From Alectoria sarmentosa (Eukaryota > Ascomycota > Lecanoromycetes > Lecanorales > Parmeliaceae): a stretch of 64,000 bases of DNA. Positions within the stretch are counted from its first letter, which is position 1. Each line of letters starts with the position of its first letter. A program made the translations under genes and the position numbers. The notes below the pieces were generated by a model. That model did not search any database. It saw nothing but the letters and a program-made list of their open reading frames with translations, and had not been told where the DNA came from. Shown here piece by piece: positions 33,569 through 45,664 of this stretch. The stretch is taken from contig WOGZ01000037.1 of the NCBI GenBank assembly GCA_009733775.1, positions 62,001 through 126,000 of the forward strand. The letters run 5' to 3'.

Positions 33569-34984
33569 TCTGGCTATGGATATTCAATGAGTTTAGTTTC
33601 TACTTCAGGGATTTCGGAGGGGTTATAGACCGTAAGTATTGCAGACGGGGTTTTTTCTGGCCTTTCTCGTACGATCCTTGTGCGAAAATCTACGATATCT
33701 GTGGGAGAATTCAACAGCGAATCAAAAAAGAACAGCATGTTTGAGGAAAGAAGGTGATCGGAACTCTTCAACGTTGTTACGCTGGAAACCTACTGATTGA
33801 CCGAAAGCTCTGACTTGGAAGAAGAACCAGATAATGCGTGGGAATGAAGTCCAGACGGAGGCATACTTTGCATCAGTATAGAAATCTATTTCCGAAAAGT
33901 CAAGCAAGTGGCAAGCAGGCCATCTTTCAGTCGAATAGGAACTAACGATGAAAGGCGCTGAAATATCAAGGCATATCTCTTGGGCCTTCGAGATAACCTT
34001 CGGAGTTCGAAGAGAGATGACTGGATTCTTCACACAAGCAGTCGGAGTCAGCGATGACGAGACCGGTCGCACGAGCATTTCACAAACGAGTAAGCGACCA
34101 CAGCTTATAAGAGAATGTAGCAAGTTTTTATGCCTCAGAGGGAATTTCGAAGTGGAAACATCTCAACAGGAATATTTTCAAGAAAAAGTGGCATGTAAAA
34201 AATCCATTGTTGGTGCATAATTTCGTAAGGATCGATGAGAAAACCCCTGTTCTTCGCATCGAGAGATGCTGAATAAAGAAAACTGATCGCATAAAACACG
34301 TTTCCTCACGTCAGATGACGATTATTCGAGCAAACTTTGTTACAAATGTCACATTTTCTGGCAGCCCACCTGAACTGTAGGATTTCCAAAAGCTACGTTC
34401 AAAAATTTGGGCCTGGGCCCGCCTAATCTCCCTCTTTACGCATGACTTTCATTATCCTCTCTCACCTTAATTGAACGCTTGAGGTTGAAGCTGACGTTCG
34501 AATCTCTCGGCGCTGTACAACGTTTAGCTGCAAAAGGCCCTGCCACACCAACGCCGCAGTCCCATCGCCAGCTGCGGGCTGCTACCTCCGATCCCTAGGG
34601 AATCCTCGAAAAGTCTCCAAGGAACGACTGGGGGCCGCCAAGGTCTTCTCGTTGTGCTTCACCGACTCGGAAGAGAAAAGCGATGGCCGATTTCCATACA
34701 AGTTCAGAATAGGAGAAGGTTCATGTCAGTCCTGTAGGCTTCCTGAAATCAGGACAGACGAGGCCTTTCCAGCTACTACTCGTCTTATGGTCGCTTTTCA
34801 AAACGGACATGGTGTTGGCTATGTCTCGATCTGCACCTCCAATATGCAAGCTGATGTATGTTAATAATGCTCTCCGCTTGGCAAGCTCAGTCAGATGCTG
34901 GGTGACTCTCACTGCCGAAAGACCTTCTTGAATTTTACCGCGAAGTGTGCCCATCTCCGCTTCTGTTCTCCTCTTCCATAAATA
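33569..34984. other. Intergenic, about 1.4 kb
   Basis: No gene is supported. Frames on both strands around 33722-34220 overlap each other and show no domain. The right end is the upstream flank of the NmrA-like pseudogene. Confidence 0.5.
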
Positions 34985-35580
34985 ATGGCCTCCTCCCACA
35001 TCACCGTTCTCGTCCTCGGCGCGGGTGAACTGGGTACCACCGTCCTCAAAGCTGTTGCAGACCATCCCTGGCGCAGCGTAATCACCGTGTCGCTGCGAGC
35101 AGCTACAATCCAATGGCCTCAAACCCCGCAATAGTTGCCTTGATCCACGAGCTGGATGTTTTTGAGATTTCCATAATAGCAGGGGACATTGCGTCCTTGA
35201 CCGAACAAGAACTTGCAAATCGTGTTCTCTCCCTTTGACACCCTCATCGGCTGCACCGGCATATTTCACGATGTGGGCATGGGGCTTACGATTGCTCATG
35301 CCGTTCTAGCGGTCAAAGTTCGTCGCTACATCCCTTGGCAGTTCGGACTCGACTATGATGCCATCGGCCGCTGCGGTTCGCAGGACTGGTTCACGGAGCA
35401 ACTTGATGACCGCAACCTGTTACGACAACGAGAACCGACCAAATGGGGTCATTGCGTAGACAGGAATGTTTACGAGTTTTCTGTTCGAGCCTTCCTTTGA
35501 AGTCGTAAGCGAGGATCGCAAGACTGTTAGGGAACTGGGAATCCTTGTCTGTCTGGCTGGAAAAATGCGGATAAGAGATG
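34985..35580 (+). pseudogene. NmrA-like / isoflavone-reductase-like dehydrogenase, frameshifted remnant
   Basis: The plus strand reads like an NADP-dependent NmrA-type protein, but in at least three frames. The ATG at 34985 begins ITVLVLGAGELGTTVL, a Rossmann GxGxxG start, then hits a TAG after 46 codons. Near 35107 the sequence continues in another frame (NPAIVALIHELDVFEISIIAGD, LTEQELANRVL) to a TGA. Near 35223 it continues in a third (FDTLIGCTGIFHDVGMG, VRRYIPWQFGLDYDAIG). Near 35470 it shifts again (TSFLFEPSFEVVSEDRKTVREL). Each block corresponds in order to the family (nucleotide loop, DTLIGC strand, WQFGxDYD region, VRxLG strand). No introns could explain the changes. The C-terminal quarter is missing or unrecognisable. 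Confidence 0.75.
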
Positions 35581-36124
35581 ACGGTGACTTGGCTATTGAG
35601 TATCAGGAAAAAACTTAGGTTGAACGCTCTTCAAGAGTGGGCCAAAAAAGGTTTCTTCGCTCTGTCTGGGGAGATATTCATCCCTTCCGTTGTCTCGTTT
35701 CTGTGTCATCATCCCCACAAACTCTCCTTCTGCGTCAAGGCCATCGGCAGGTTTGAGCCTTGATGGTTTCCCCTGTGTACGCCTTGAGCTGATGCACGAC
35801 CATGGGATACATCTTATCGAGACGCTCTTTCTGTTGAAAATACAGGTATGGTATATGAAGAATGGATTGATTATTCTCTCCAAGCTCCCCTGGAGCAGTC
35901 CTCTATATAGTACAAAAGTATGTAGCTGGCATGGCAACAGGCCGGAGGAGGCTGGGAACCAACCATTCTTTCAACACTTTCGATAACTTTATTTAATAGT
36001 CTGGATTTTTTGTATTCTGGTTCTCTCGAAGCTTCTAGCTGCCTTAGATGAAAACACCATCGCTATGCATCCTTCCCTCGAATCATATGGACACGTCTCC
36101 GCTGGCTGACCATTAAGTGTACGT
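35581..36124. other. Intergenic, between pseudogene and tfb1
   Basis: Downstream flank of the NmrA-like remnant and 3' side of tfb1. A minus-strand frame at 35593-35937 has some protein-like patches but no domain. Nothing is supported. Confidence 0.45.
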
Positions 36125-38123
36125 CTAACCAACATCTTCACTCTGTTCCGCCAGCGCCTTTTTGTACTTCTTCGTAGCAACCTCAATCGCCTTCACCGTG
36201 GGGGCCAACAGTTGATTCACTGCCTTAGCACCCCCCGGAGTGCTCTCATAGTCCATCCTTCGCTTCTTGCCTGTCCGCTCAAAAAGATCCTGTACCTGCT
36301 TCTTCAACTTGTCGATTTCTTTTTGGCGCTCCGCTTCCGCGTCCATGGCTACCGCTGTCATACGATCCATGGCTCTGTTCAATGTCTCGAACAACTTGCC
36401 AATTTCGTCGGCCCGATTTGGGTCGCCGGAAAGAAAGGCGGACCAGAAGTGCTGGAGAAACTCGGTAGTTGTTGCATGCGTGAGAGAGAGGCGGTCAAAA
36501 CTGGCTGCTGAAAGACCAGAGGTTGAGGAGGACTGTACCGGGGAGAAGCCGGACGAGGAAGCGGAAAGGTCATCACTTTGGGCGCGTTGTTGAGCGACGG
36601 CGGAGAGCATTTGGGCAGTGGCCCCAGAAAGACTGGCTTTACTACCAACGTGGCCCTTTTTCGGGTTCGACTCATCGTCGTCATCACTATCGCTATCGTC
36701 GTCTACACCGATAGCGGTCTCAAGGTTCGTATTAGAGCTGACGCTTGCCAGGTCCGATTGTATTGCCCGAAGGACTTTGACTGGGTCTTGCTTGGCATAG
36801 AGCAGCGCATCTGCCGAGACACTGCTTTCCTTGTCAGAACGAAAGAAGCGGCTTTGGTCTTTGATGTTGAGTATCACACGATTCTCGGCAGCATCGCCTT
36901 GTAGATCGCGTAGGGCGAGCTCGTTGAAAGTTTCTTCATCAACGCCTATGGGCAAAGAAGGATCGATGTCATTAGGTGCTACATGAGATAGTATCTTCTC
37001 ACTCAGAGAGTTCAAAGTCCGAATAATTGGCACTCTGTCGTAGGAACTCGGGCGCATGGTGAAATCCGGTTGGTTCCCTTTGCGCTGGCTGTGATTCTGT
37101 TCGTTGCCCTCGACGTCAATGATATGCGGAACATGGGACGCCATGAGCTGCTTGGCCCTCTCCGCATCATCATCGTACTGCAGGTACTTGTCGAGTACAT
37201 TGTCCGTAGGATCGGCTTCCGTTACCCTTTCGCCTTTGAGCTTCTTGAATAGTCTACTCAGGAAGAAGCGAGACCAGAAAGCCTCTTCGCTAAGTTTTGG
37301 AACGTTTTCATCATAGACACGTTTGACGAGAGAATGTTGATTGAATATCAATTGTATTTGCTCTTTGCTTATGCTAAGCCTGGTTGCATTGTCCACCGTC
37401 ATGGGCTTGATACTTGACAAGACATTGTAGGCGCCTCTAGTTTGATTATTTTCAATCGCATGCGCTCGTAAAATATGTATCCTGGTAGACCAGAACTGGG
37501 CCGTAAACTGGGAACTTGAAATGGACTCAGGCTTCGTTCGCAAGGATTCCACGAAAGTCTTGGAAAGCGATGGGTTGGATCTCAGCAACGATTGTTGTAT
37601 CTCGACATCTTTCTTCAGATTTTCATCATCATACCAGGCGTTCGAGTCTGCGCCTGCTCTAGGGGTTGAAGACACTGCACTTGCGATAGCCATAGCTGCA
37701 GAGGACCCCCCGGCTCCTCCTGGCGCAGCAGGTAGCGCTCCTCCAGACTTGATTATCTGGATGGTCTTGCTGAGAGCATCTCTGATCGAGTCCGCCTCGG
37801 CCCTCGCGGTCGTGGGTGATGTGAACGTGAAGGTATGGGTCTCTGAAGTAGATGTACCATGGGCTTGAGCAAAGATCTTGAGCATCACCTTTGGGTTGGT
37901 GGCCGGTGTCTGTTGAAGGTCTATGTAGCATATCAGGTTCAAAATACGTTCAGGAGAAATGGAAAAGCTTAGACTCACTGGTGATGTTTGAGACGGCCAG
38001 TGTCAAGGCGGGCTCTGATCGAGGAGGTGCCACCGGCGTCCATGACACCGACTGACCGTTCCTGGACACAGTGAGGGTGCCATCTTTCTTCTTATAGGCG
38101 GCAGAGCCTCTAGGTGGTGCCAT
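36125..38123 (-). CDS. tfb1: TFIIH core subunit Tfb1 (p62)
   Basis: Exons 38123..37979 and 37920..36125 with a 58-bp intron (GTGAGT donor, CATAG) give 646 residues. Tfb1 is a structural subunit of the TFIIH core used in RNA polymerase II initiation and nucleotide excision repair. The N-terminal PH-like domain starts at once (AAYKKKDGTLTVS, LTLAVSNITNLQQTP, PKVMLKIFAQ) and the intron falls inside it. Two BSD domains follow; the second contains SEEAFWSRFFLSRLFKKLKGE, and the first lies around NPSLSKTFVESL and FWSTRIHILRAHAI. A middle region with DNVLDKYLQYDDDAE and the C-terminal helical part (LQHFWSAFLSGDPNRADEIGKLFETL) complete the family layout. The gene diverges from kgd1, with 289 bp between the start codons. 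Confidence 0.95.
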
Positions 38124-38412
38124 GTCAGTTGGACCTCCATATCATGGTCAACGAGGAATGGTGAATGCAGTTGTGACACACATCAAAGAAATTGATGTTC
38201 TATGGAGGGCAACTGCATCCGACAAACTTTAGCTTACACTTAAGCGAGTGGCTTGGCGGGCAAAGCGGAATTGTGGCCGGCGCGTTTGCAGCAACCATGT
38301 GCCCTGGTTTGAGCTATTTACTCTCCTTGCCTACAGCAGCTCTGCTTGAGTTTGCTTTACCTATCCCAGATTCATGGGATCCGTTGTCCTGTTAAGAACC
38401 ACTAATCCTACA

Positions 38413-41400
38413 ATGCTCCGTTCTTCCCTCCAGAAGTCGGGCAGCTGCTTCTCGAGAGGTATCTGCCCTCTTAGACGGTCAACATGCTCCGCTGCTACTT
38501 TGAGAGCCTCCTCCGTTCCCTCAGCACGCCCGTCAAGGCTTTCTATATTGCCACAGCGCTTGCAAAGCCGACGTTATGCTGTGGCTGCAGAAGAGACCAA
38601 CAAGGGCGTGGTAAGCAGTCTTGCCGGTGGCAATAATGTGGGAAAGATGAAGCTGATGAATGGATGCATAGGACCCTAATGACTCCTTCCTGCAAGGCAA
38701 TACCGCGAACTATATAGACGAGATGTACATGCAATGGAGAAGGGACCCATCAAGTGTCCACTTCTCCTGGCAGGTCTACTTTCGGAATATGGAAGATGGG
38801 AACATGCCCGTGTCGCAGGCCTTTCAACCTCCACCGACCATAGTGCCGACTCCAGCGGGCGGCATCCCACAGGCAATGCCTGGTGCTGGGCTCTCGACAA
38901 GTGAAGGGCCAGACGTGACCAATCATCTCAAAGTACAACTTTTGGTGCGCGCTTACCAAGCTCGTGGACACCACAAAGCAAAAACCGACCCATTAGGAAT
39001 ACGTGGGGAAGCTGAAGCTTTCGGATACCATGATCCAAAAGAGTTGAAGCTCGATCATTATCAATTCACTGAGAAAGATCTCGATACGGAGTTCGCACTG
39101 GGCCCCGGCATTCTCCCTAGGTTCAAGATTGATGGTAGGGAGAAAATGACACTGAGAGATATCATTACTACATGCGAGAGATTATACTGTGGCGCATATG
39201 GCGTGGAATTCATCCATATCCCAGATAGGGACCAGTGTGACTGGATCCGAAGTCGTACGGAAATCCCTTCACCGTACAAATATTCGGTCGACGACAAACG
39301 TAGGATACTAGATCGCTTAATATGGAGTTCGAGCTTTGAGAACTTCCTGGCAACGAAATACCCAAATGATAAACGGTTCGGACTGGAAGGTGGTGAAACG
39401 CTTGTCCCTGGAATGAAGGCTTTGATTGACCGTAGTGTTGACTACGGTGTCAAAGATATCGTTATCGGTATGCCTCATCGTGGTAGACTCAACGTCCTGA
39501 GTAACGTGGTCCGAAAGCCGAATGAGTCAATCTTCAGTGAGTTTGGAGGCAGTGCCGAACCTTCCGACGAAGGCTCTGGGGATGTCAAGTACCATCTCGG
39601 TATGAACTTTGAACGTCCCACCCCTTCTGGCAAGCGTGTGCAATTATCGCTTGTAGCAAACCCGTCGCATCTTGAAGCCGAAGATCCTGTAGTTCTAGGA
39701 AAAACCCGAGCCATCCAACACTACAACCACGATGAGAAGGAATTTCAGTCTGCCATGGGTGTCCTCTTACATGGCGATGCTGCTTTTGCCGGTCAAGGTG
39801 TCGTATACGAGACAATGGGTTTCCATGCCTTACCTGCGTATTCAACTGGAGGAACGATCCACATGGTCATCAATAATCAGATCGGCTTTACCACGGACCC
39901 TCGGTTTGCGCGGTCTACCCCCTATTGCTCGGATATCGCCAAGGCATTTGACGCTCCTGTCTTCCATGTGAACGGTGATGACGTCGAAGCTGTCAACTTC
40001 GTGTGTCAAATGGCTGCAGACTGGCGAGCTGAGTTTAAGAAGGATGTTGTTGTGGACATTGTATGCTACAGAAAACAGGGCCATAACGAGACAGACCAAC
40101 CATCTTTCACGCAGCCTCTGATGTACAAGAAGATCAATGAGCAGAAGCAGGCGGTACAAAAGTACGAAGAGAAGCTTCTGAAGGAAAAGTCTTTTACAAA
40201 AGATGATATCGAGGAGCACAAGAAGTGGGTCTGGAACATGTTGACCACCAGCTTCGAATCTAGCAAAGACTATCAGCCAACTTCAAAGGAATGGCTCACG
40301 TCCGCCTGGAACGGATTCAAATCTCCCAAGGAGCTTGCAACGGAGATCTTGCCACATTTGCCGACTGGCGTTCCGGTAGAGGTATTGAAACATATAGGGG
40401 ATAAAATTGGCAGTGCACCAGAGGGCTTCAACGTCCATCGGAATCTGAAGCGTATCCTCGCGAGCAGGAAGAAGACTGTTGACGAAGGCAAAGCCATTGA
40501 CTGGTCTACGGCAGAAGCACTTGCATTTGGTACACTTTGTGATGAAGGGCATCACGTTAGAGTATCGGGCCAAGATGTAGAGCGCGGTACGTTCTCTCAG
40601 CGTCACGCCGTGCTTCATGACCAGGAGAGCGAGGAGACCTATACGCCATTGCAGCACATTAGTGAGAAACAAGGCACCTTCAGAATAACCAACTCCTCCT
40701 TGAGCGAATTTGGCGTCCTTGGTTTTGAATACGGATACTCCCTTTCCTCGCCGAACGCTCTTGTCGTGTGGGAGGCTCAGTTTGGTGACTTCGCCAACAA
40801 TTGTCAGTGCATTATCGACCAATTTGTGGCTTCAGGGGAAGTTAAATGGATGCAGCGTTCTGGTCTCGTGATGTCCCTTCCCCACGGTTATGATGGACAA
40901 GGCCCAGAGCATTCTTCTGGCAGAATGGAACGGTATCTGCAACTTTGTAATGAGGATCCTAGGATATTCCCATCAGAAGACAAGCTTGACCGTCAACATC
41001 AGGACTGCAACATGCAAATCGCCTATATGACTACGCCGTCCAACCTTTTCCACATCCTCCGACGTCAAATGAACCGCCAATTCAGAAAGCGTATGTACCT
41101 CCTTCCTGTTTAATTGCGAACCTAAGCGCTGACCAACTTTAAGCCCTAATCCTCTTCTTCTCCAAATCTCTCCTGCGCCACCCCCTCGCTCGCTCCCCCA
41201 TCGAAGACTTCACTGGCGACTCCCACTTTCAGTGGATCATCCCCGATCCCGCCCACAATGACAAATCCATCCTCCCCAACGACCAAATCGACCGCGTAAT
41301 CCTCTGCTCCGGCCAAGTCTTCGTCGCTCTGCACAAACACCGCGCCGAGCACAAACTCAACTCCACAGCCATCACCCGCATCGAGCAACTCAATCCCTTC

Positions 41401-41685
41401 CCCTGGGCCCAGCTCCGCGAAAATCTAGATATGTACCCCAACGCGAAGACGATTGTGTGGGCGCAAGAAGAACCGTTGAATGCGGGAGCGTGGAGTTTTA
41501 CCCAGCCGAGGATTGAGACGCTGTTGAATGAGACGGAACATCACGATCGGAAACATGTAATGTACGCAGGGAGGAATCCGAGCGCGAGTGTGGCGACGGG
41601 GTTGAAGGGAACGCACATGAAGGAGGAGATGGATATGTTAGATATGGCATTTGGGGTTGTGCAGGAGAAGTTGAAAGGCGAGTAA
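38413..41685 (+). CDS. kgd1: 2-oxoglutarate dehydrogenase E1 component, mitochondrial
   Basis: Exons 38413..38610, 38672..41090 and 41144..41685 (introns 61 and 53 bp) give 1052 residues. This is the thiamine-diphosphate-dependent E1 of the citric-acid-cycle 2-oxoglutarate dehydrogenase complex in the mitochondrial matrix. Exon 1 encodes an Arg/Ser-rich presequence with no acidic residues for about 55 residues. Exon 2 begins DPNDSFLQGNTANYIDEMY, the conserved E1 start. Active-site blocks are present: GMPHRGRLNVLSNV near 335, HGDAAFAGQGVVYET near 433, GDDVEAV, and RKQGHNETDQPSFTQP. The second half is the transketolase-like pyrimidine domain (GQDVERGTFSQRHAVLHDQ) and the C-terminal domain (QEEPLNAGAWSF). 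The first in-frame ATG is 38413. A run of twelve G lies 26 bases after the stop. Confidence 0.97.
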
Positions 41686-42399
41686 GTACATCGGTAGGCT
41701 ACAGGGAACACGGGGGGGGGGGGAAGAACAGAGGTACAGAAGGGCCTGATTCATGTACATATTGCAGGCCGTCACAAAAAGTCCAATCTCAGAAGTTGGA
41801 CTTTCATATATGACGGCGATTTTGGGCATTCTCCCCAAAGAGGATGTTGTTCGTGCATGAAAAGTACAGCTTGAACAAGTCTGTAACCAATGGAAAACCC
41901 CATTGATGTGAGAGGGTTTGTACCACTCCGACTGCCAATTTTCCGACACCTCGCCCTAGCAACCCTTACTGTTAGCGCTCATGCGTTGGCCAAAAGCGAT
42001 CATCAACATGTACCAATATCTCCAAGGCAAAGCTCCTGTGTGGGATGAAGTGTTTCATTACATGCTATTCTGTGCTAGACCTCTGCTACCTAAGGATCTC
42101 CCTCCCATTTGGAGTAGTCCATCGTGCATGTTCTTGTTACCGGTCGGCCGAACGCAATGAAGATGTGAAGATACCCTTTCTATGCTGGATGCTCGCTCTT
42201 GAATACTTTGCTTATGAGCTGGCGGACCGAAGTGAGACGCTCAAGATGCCAATCCCCGTCTCTCCATCGAGTCTTTTCTTGAGACCAAGCAAAGCACCAT
42301 GTGAAACATCCAACCATTGTCACCTAGGCCATGCTGACTGAGCTGGTTCTCATCCTTCGTCCTTTGACAGACAGCCGCTATCCAACCTTTCCAGACTCC
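41686..42399. other. Convergent intergenic region between kgd1 and eaf3
   Basis: Contains the 3' UTRs of both genes and a G12 run at 41712-41723. No gene is supported. Confidence 0.6.
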
Positions 42400-44545
42400 T
42401 CAAACGCCACGGACCTTCTCGATGTAATCCTGGCTGGCAGTCTCATACGGCGCTTTGAAGAAGCGAGTGGAATTCTTGCCGAGCCATTGGGTCAGCTTGT
42501 GGAGTTCTTCGCGAAGGCGGTTGACGGATTGCTGGTCCATGTTTGTTTGGGCGATGAGTTCGGGGAGGGAGACTGTGGCAAGTTATCAGCTTTACGTTGG
42601 CAGTGGGTGAGGCAGTTAATGTTGTAAGGGGAGGGGGAGACGACTTACCGAACAGACGGCATAAATGCTCAGCACCATAGATATCACCCATACCCTTTCC
42701 CTCATACTCCCCCGTACCTGCCTGCACGGCATTATAGACTTCGAGATATTGCTGGCGCTCAAAGCGGTAGAGCAAGATGCGACCAACGCACTTCTCAAAG
42801 TACTCCTTCAACCCCGCAACAACCTCTTCTAGCAAATCAGCTTCCGGAGAGCCGAGGTGACGTTTGTTTTTCTCCTCGTCGAAGTAGCTTGTCAGAATCT
42901 CGTTGGCAGAAGGCTTGGATGGCAATGGCACCAAAGAGAGGTTCTTCGTGACGTTCTCCCAGTCGTCGACGAGGATGGATTTGAGATGGTCTGGGACATT
43001 GATGTGGATAGCTGGGCGTAAATTGAATGTCTCCTCCTGTTGTAAGGGAGGTTTGTCAGTAAATTTGATCTTATTGTCTATAGTCTTCACACGTTGACGC
43101 TTCTTCTTCACGAATGAGACAAGATCCGCGGGTGTCTCGTCCAATGGGATTCCGGCGACCGTAATTCTCGTGCCAGAGGGCTGGTCCTTGTACAAAGCAA
43201 GCAGGGCTCCACCGGGACGAATCTCGTCTATTTCACGGGCATGACGGGCTTCTGCTCGTTCTTTCCGGCCATTTTGACAGGCTACTGACCCTCGTTCTCT
43301 CCCGATGGTATCTCCTGGACCCAGATCCTGTGCCGAAGATCGAATAGAGCTCAATGGCGAATCGTCCGAATCATGTTCGACGGTCGGTTTCTGTTGCGCA
43401 ATTCGTGGCTTTGAAGGCTTCAGTTTGGATGCGTCGAGCGAAAAGCGCTTGCAAAATGAAGATTCTTCAGGGAGAACGTAGGCCTTGTGTGGTGAGTCGA
43501 ATTGGGGCGTAGCCTTGCGCTCGGCCGTTTCCTCCGCCGGAGGATGTGGTGGAGCCGACTTTTCTGTCTCTGGCGGGGGGATCGTAGCCTTGCGTTTGCC
43601 TTTCGTCTTAGCACGAATAGGTGATAGATCCGCCTTGGTTTCCCCTCTCGTTTTCTTTAGTGGTGGAGATGGTGGCGATTCCGCTTTGCTTGTCTTGCGC
43701 CGCTTGCGTGAAGAAGAGCGTCGTTGGTCTAATGAAAGAGGGTCACTCGCCTTCTCAATGTCGTTATCGCGCCCACGCTTCTGACCCCGGCCAGTCGCAG
43801 GAAGAGAAGCATGACGCTCTTCGCTCCCACGAGTGGAGCTGAGATCAGAGCCGGCAGTCTTCTTCTTAGACGCAGCAGAAATGCTTGGCTTGGCGGGCCT
43901 CTGTAGCGCCATGAATTCGTTCCTGAGATGAGTGGCTAGGCCTTTGTTTTCCTCGTTGAGCTTGCGGAGACGGTCTTCTGGCACCCAGTCGTCCCAGCTG
44001 GCGGAGTGCGTGTGTATTAGTATGATGTACTGATAGAAATCCAATCCTCCGCAGAACTTTTGCGAAAACCAGCGACGGTAACAATGCGATATTGAGAAAT
44101 GGATTTTAGTGAAAAAGACGTAGATCGAAGGATAATTGCAACCTAAGTAAGCCTCGACCGGCGAGGAGGTGTGGAAAGAAGTGGTATGTTGGGACAGCGA
44201 ACATAGTTGAAAGAAAGTGTGTGTGTGATAGACAGAAGAAGAGCAAGAGACACGTGAGAGCTTCTTGTGATGAAAAAGGAGGAGGTTGGTGTTTCAGCGC
44301 AGCTGAACAGAGAGGTGAATTGAATGACAATAGGGAAAATCTCATTTTTGACAATAAGAAGAAAATTCAAATCGCACTTACGTATTCTTCCATCCCTTGT
44401 AATGAACTCGATATTGCATCGGGCTCTTCTTGTCTTTCTCATCGGTGTGCTTGGAATCGAGCACTTTGGCTTCGTAAAGGAGTTCATGGTGAAAGCAGAG
44501 GACTTTCTCGTCCTTGCTGAATGTAGGCTGACTCACAGGTGCCAT
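42400..44545 (-). CDS. eaf3: Chromatin protein Eaf3 (MRG15-like): chromodomain plus MRG domain
   Basis: Exons 44545..44382, 43997..42649 and 42572..42400 join in phase to 561 residues. Eaf3 is shared by the NuA4 acetyltransferase and Rpd3S deacetylase complexes and recognises H3K36 methylation. The chromodomain-like part (KDEKVLCFHHELLYEAKVLD, then YRVHYKGWKNTWDDWVPEDRL across the first splice) covers about 10-75. The MRG domain (PDHLKSILVDDWENVTKNL, FEKCVGRILLYRFERQQY, YGAEHLCRLFVSLPEL) begins near 386 and runs to the end. The linker of about 300 residues is very long, with nuclear-signal-like Lys/Arg patches and a possibly folded patch (GTRITVAGIPLDETPADLVSFV). The first intron is 384 bp, far above the 45-180 bp usual here; the second is 76 bp. 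Confidence 0.94.
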
Positions 44546-45664
44546 TTTGGATGTAGAGCGAGGGTGCAAAGATGAGGACCAACAAACAGGTATTATATCA
44601 AGAGCACTATTCAAGCGACAATAGCGAAAGTAAATCTCGGTGTTGGTGTTGAAGGAAAGGGATGTTTCTTTCCAACACGAAGGCGTAGCGCGCGGCTAGC
44701 GCGTTCCCTTGAATCTCACTTGAAGACTGAGGTTCTCAAAAGTGCTACAAGGCAGGAAGCTACTTTAAGCTATAGCTATGAGTGTAGTTTGTTTGGTCTG
44801 ATCAGAGTGTTGGTGAGATCCTGCACGTTCTAGGTGTCCTTTGCTGTTCATTTTCAAGGAAGCATCATCGCTTTGTTTCTACAAGTCAAGACATCATCCT
44901 GACGTTTAAGATAATGTGTATTGTTCTGCGAATGTTCCTGCTGCTAGACCTTGGGGCTACTTGATTGTTGACAGACGAAGTGCTAAGCTACTCCTTCCAT
45001 ATCCGAAGATGGATTGGAAGAATTGTGGTTCCTAAAAATGAACTGTTGGAGACAATTGAGGACGGTCGCTCATATCTGCCATGAGCTTTCTGATTCGCAG
45101 TGCAAGACCACTTTTCTATACATGAAGGAGCTGCAGGATAGATCGGTTTGAATCTGGGGCCTTATTCAGGATTGCTACAGTACAGGAAGCCTCCATATCA
45201 AAATTTCTGGGCCGAGCTCCAGCCCATTACCTGGCCCTCTCAAAAATTGCTTCACGAGTTCCAGCGAAGACGAGCCAAACAAGTAGACAGCGGCGGTCGA
45301 GTTGCTGAGATGTAAACAGCCATATTGTCTGCAAGTGGATGGCCGAAGATTTGGTCTTTGCTGATTACATCGATCGTTGGACATAGATTGGAGAGTTTAA
45401 CTCATAGGTAGTAAATTCGTCAGCGCCCCAGGCTGTGAAACGTAAACCAAAGTGTTTGAAATTCGATTTCATGCATGTCGTCTCTGTGCACAAAACTTCA
45501 GCCAATCACGTGCCGCCAAGCTTTACCTCATCAAAAAGCCTGAGACCCCAAGAACCTCACCTTCGATTTTTGCCCTCGCCCGGAAGCGTCCAATTTCATC
45601 CATTGAACATTGAAAACCCTCTTGCCAGCTGCGGCAGCGTCCTGTCTCTTACTTGCCGCCCGCC
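44546..45664. other. Divergent intergenic region between eaf3 and qcr6
   Basis: About 1.1 kb carrying promoters for both genes. A CCAAT box joined to a CACGTG E-box lies 153 bases before the qcr6 start. No gene is supported. Confidence 0.6.
45502..45512 (+). promoter_or_regulatory. CCAAT box fused to a CACGTG E-box upstream of qcr6
   Basis: The sequence CCAATCACGTG sits about 150 bases upstream of the qcr6 ATG. In budding yeast, respiratory genes including complex III subunits are controlled by the CCAAT-binding HAP complex and by the CACGTG-binding factor Cbf1. Use of the sites in this fungus is inference. Confidence 0.5.

Noticed and set aside
34721..35299. A 192-codon minus-strand frame opposite the NmrA-like remnant.
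   Set aside because: The plus strand shows family-specific blocks in order; the minus frame has no domain and appears open by chance.
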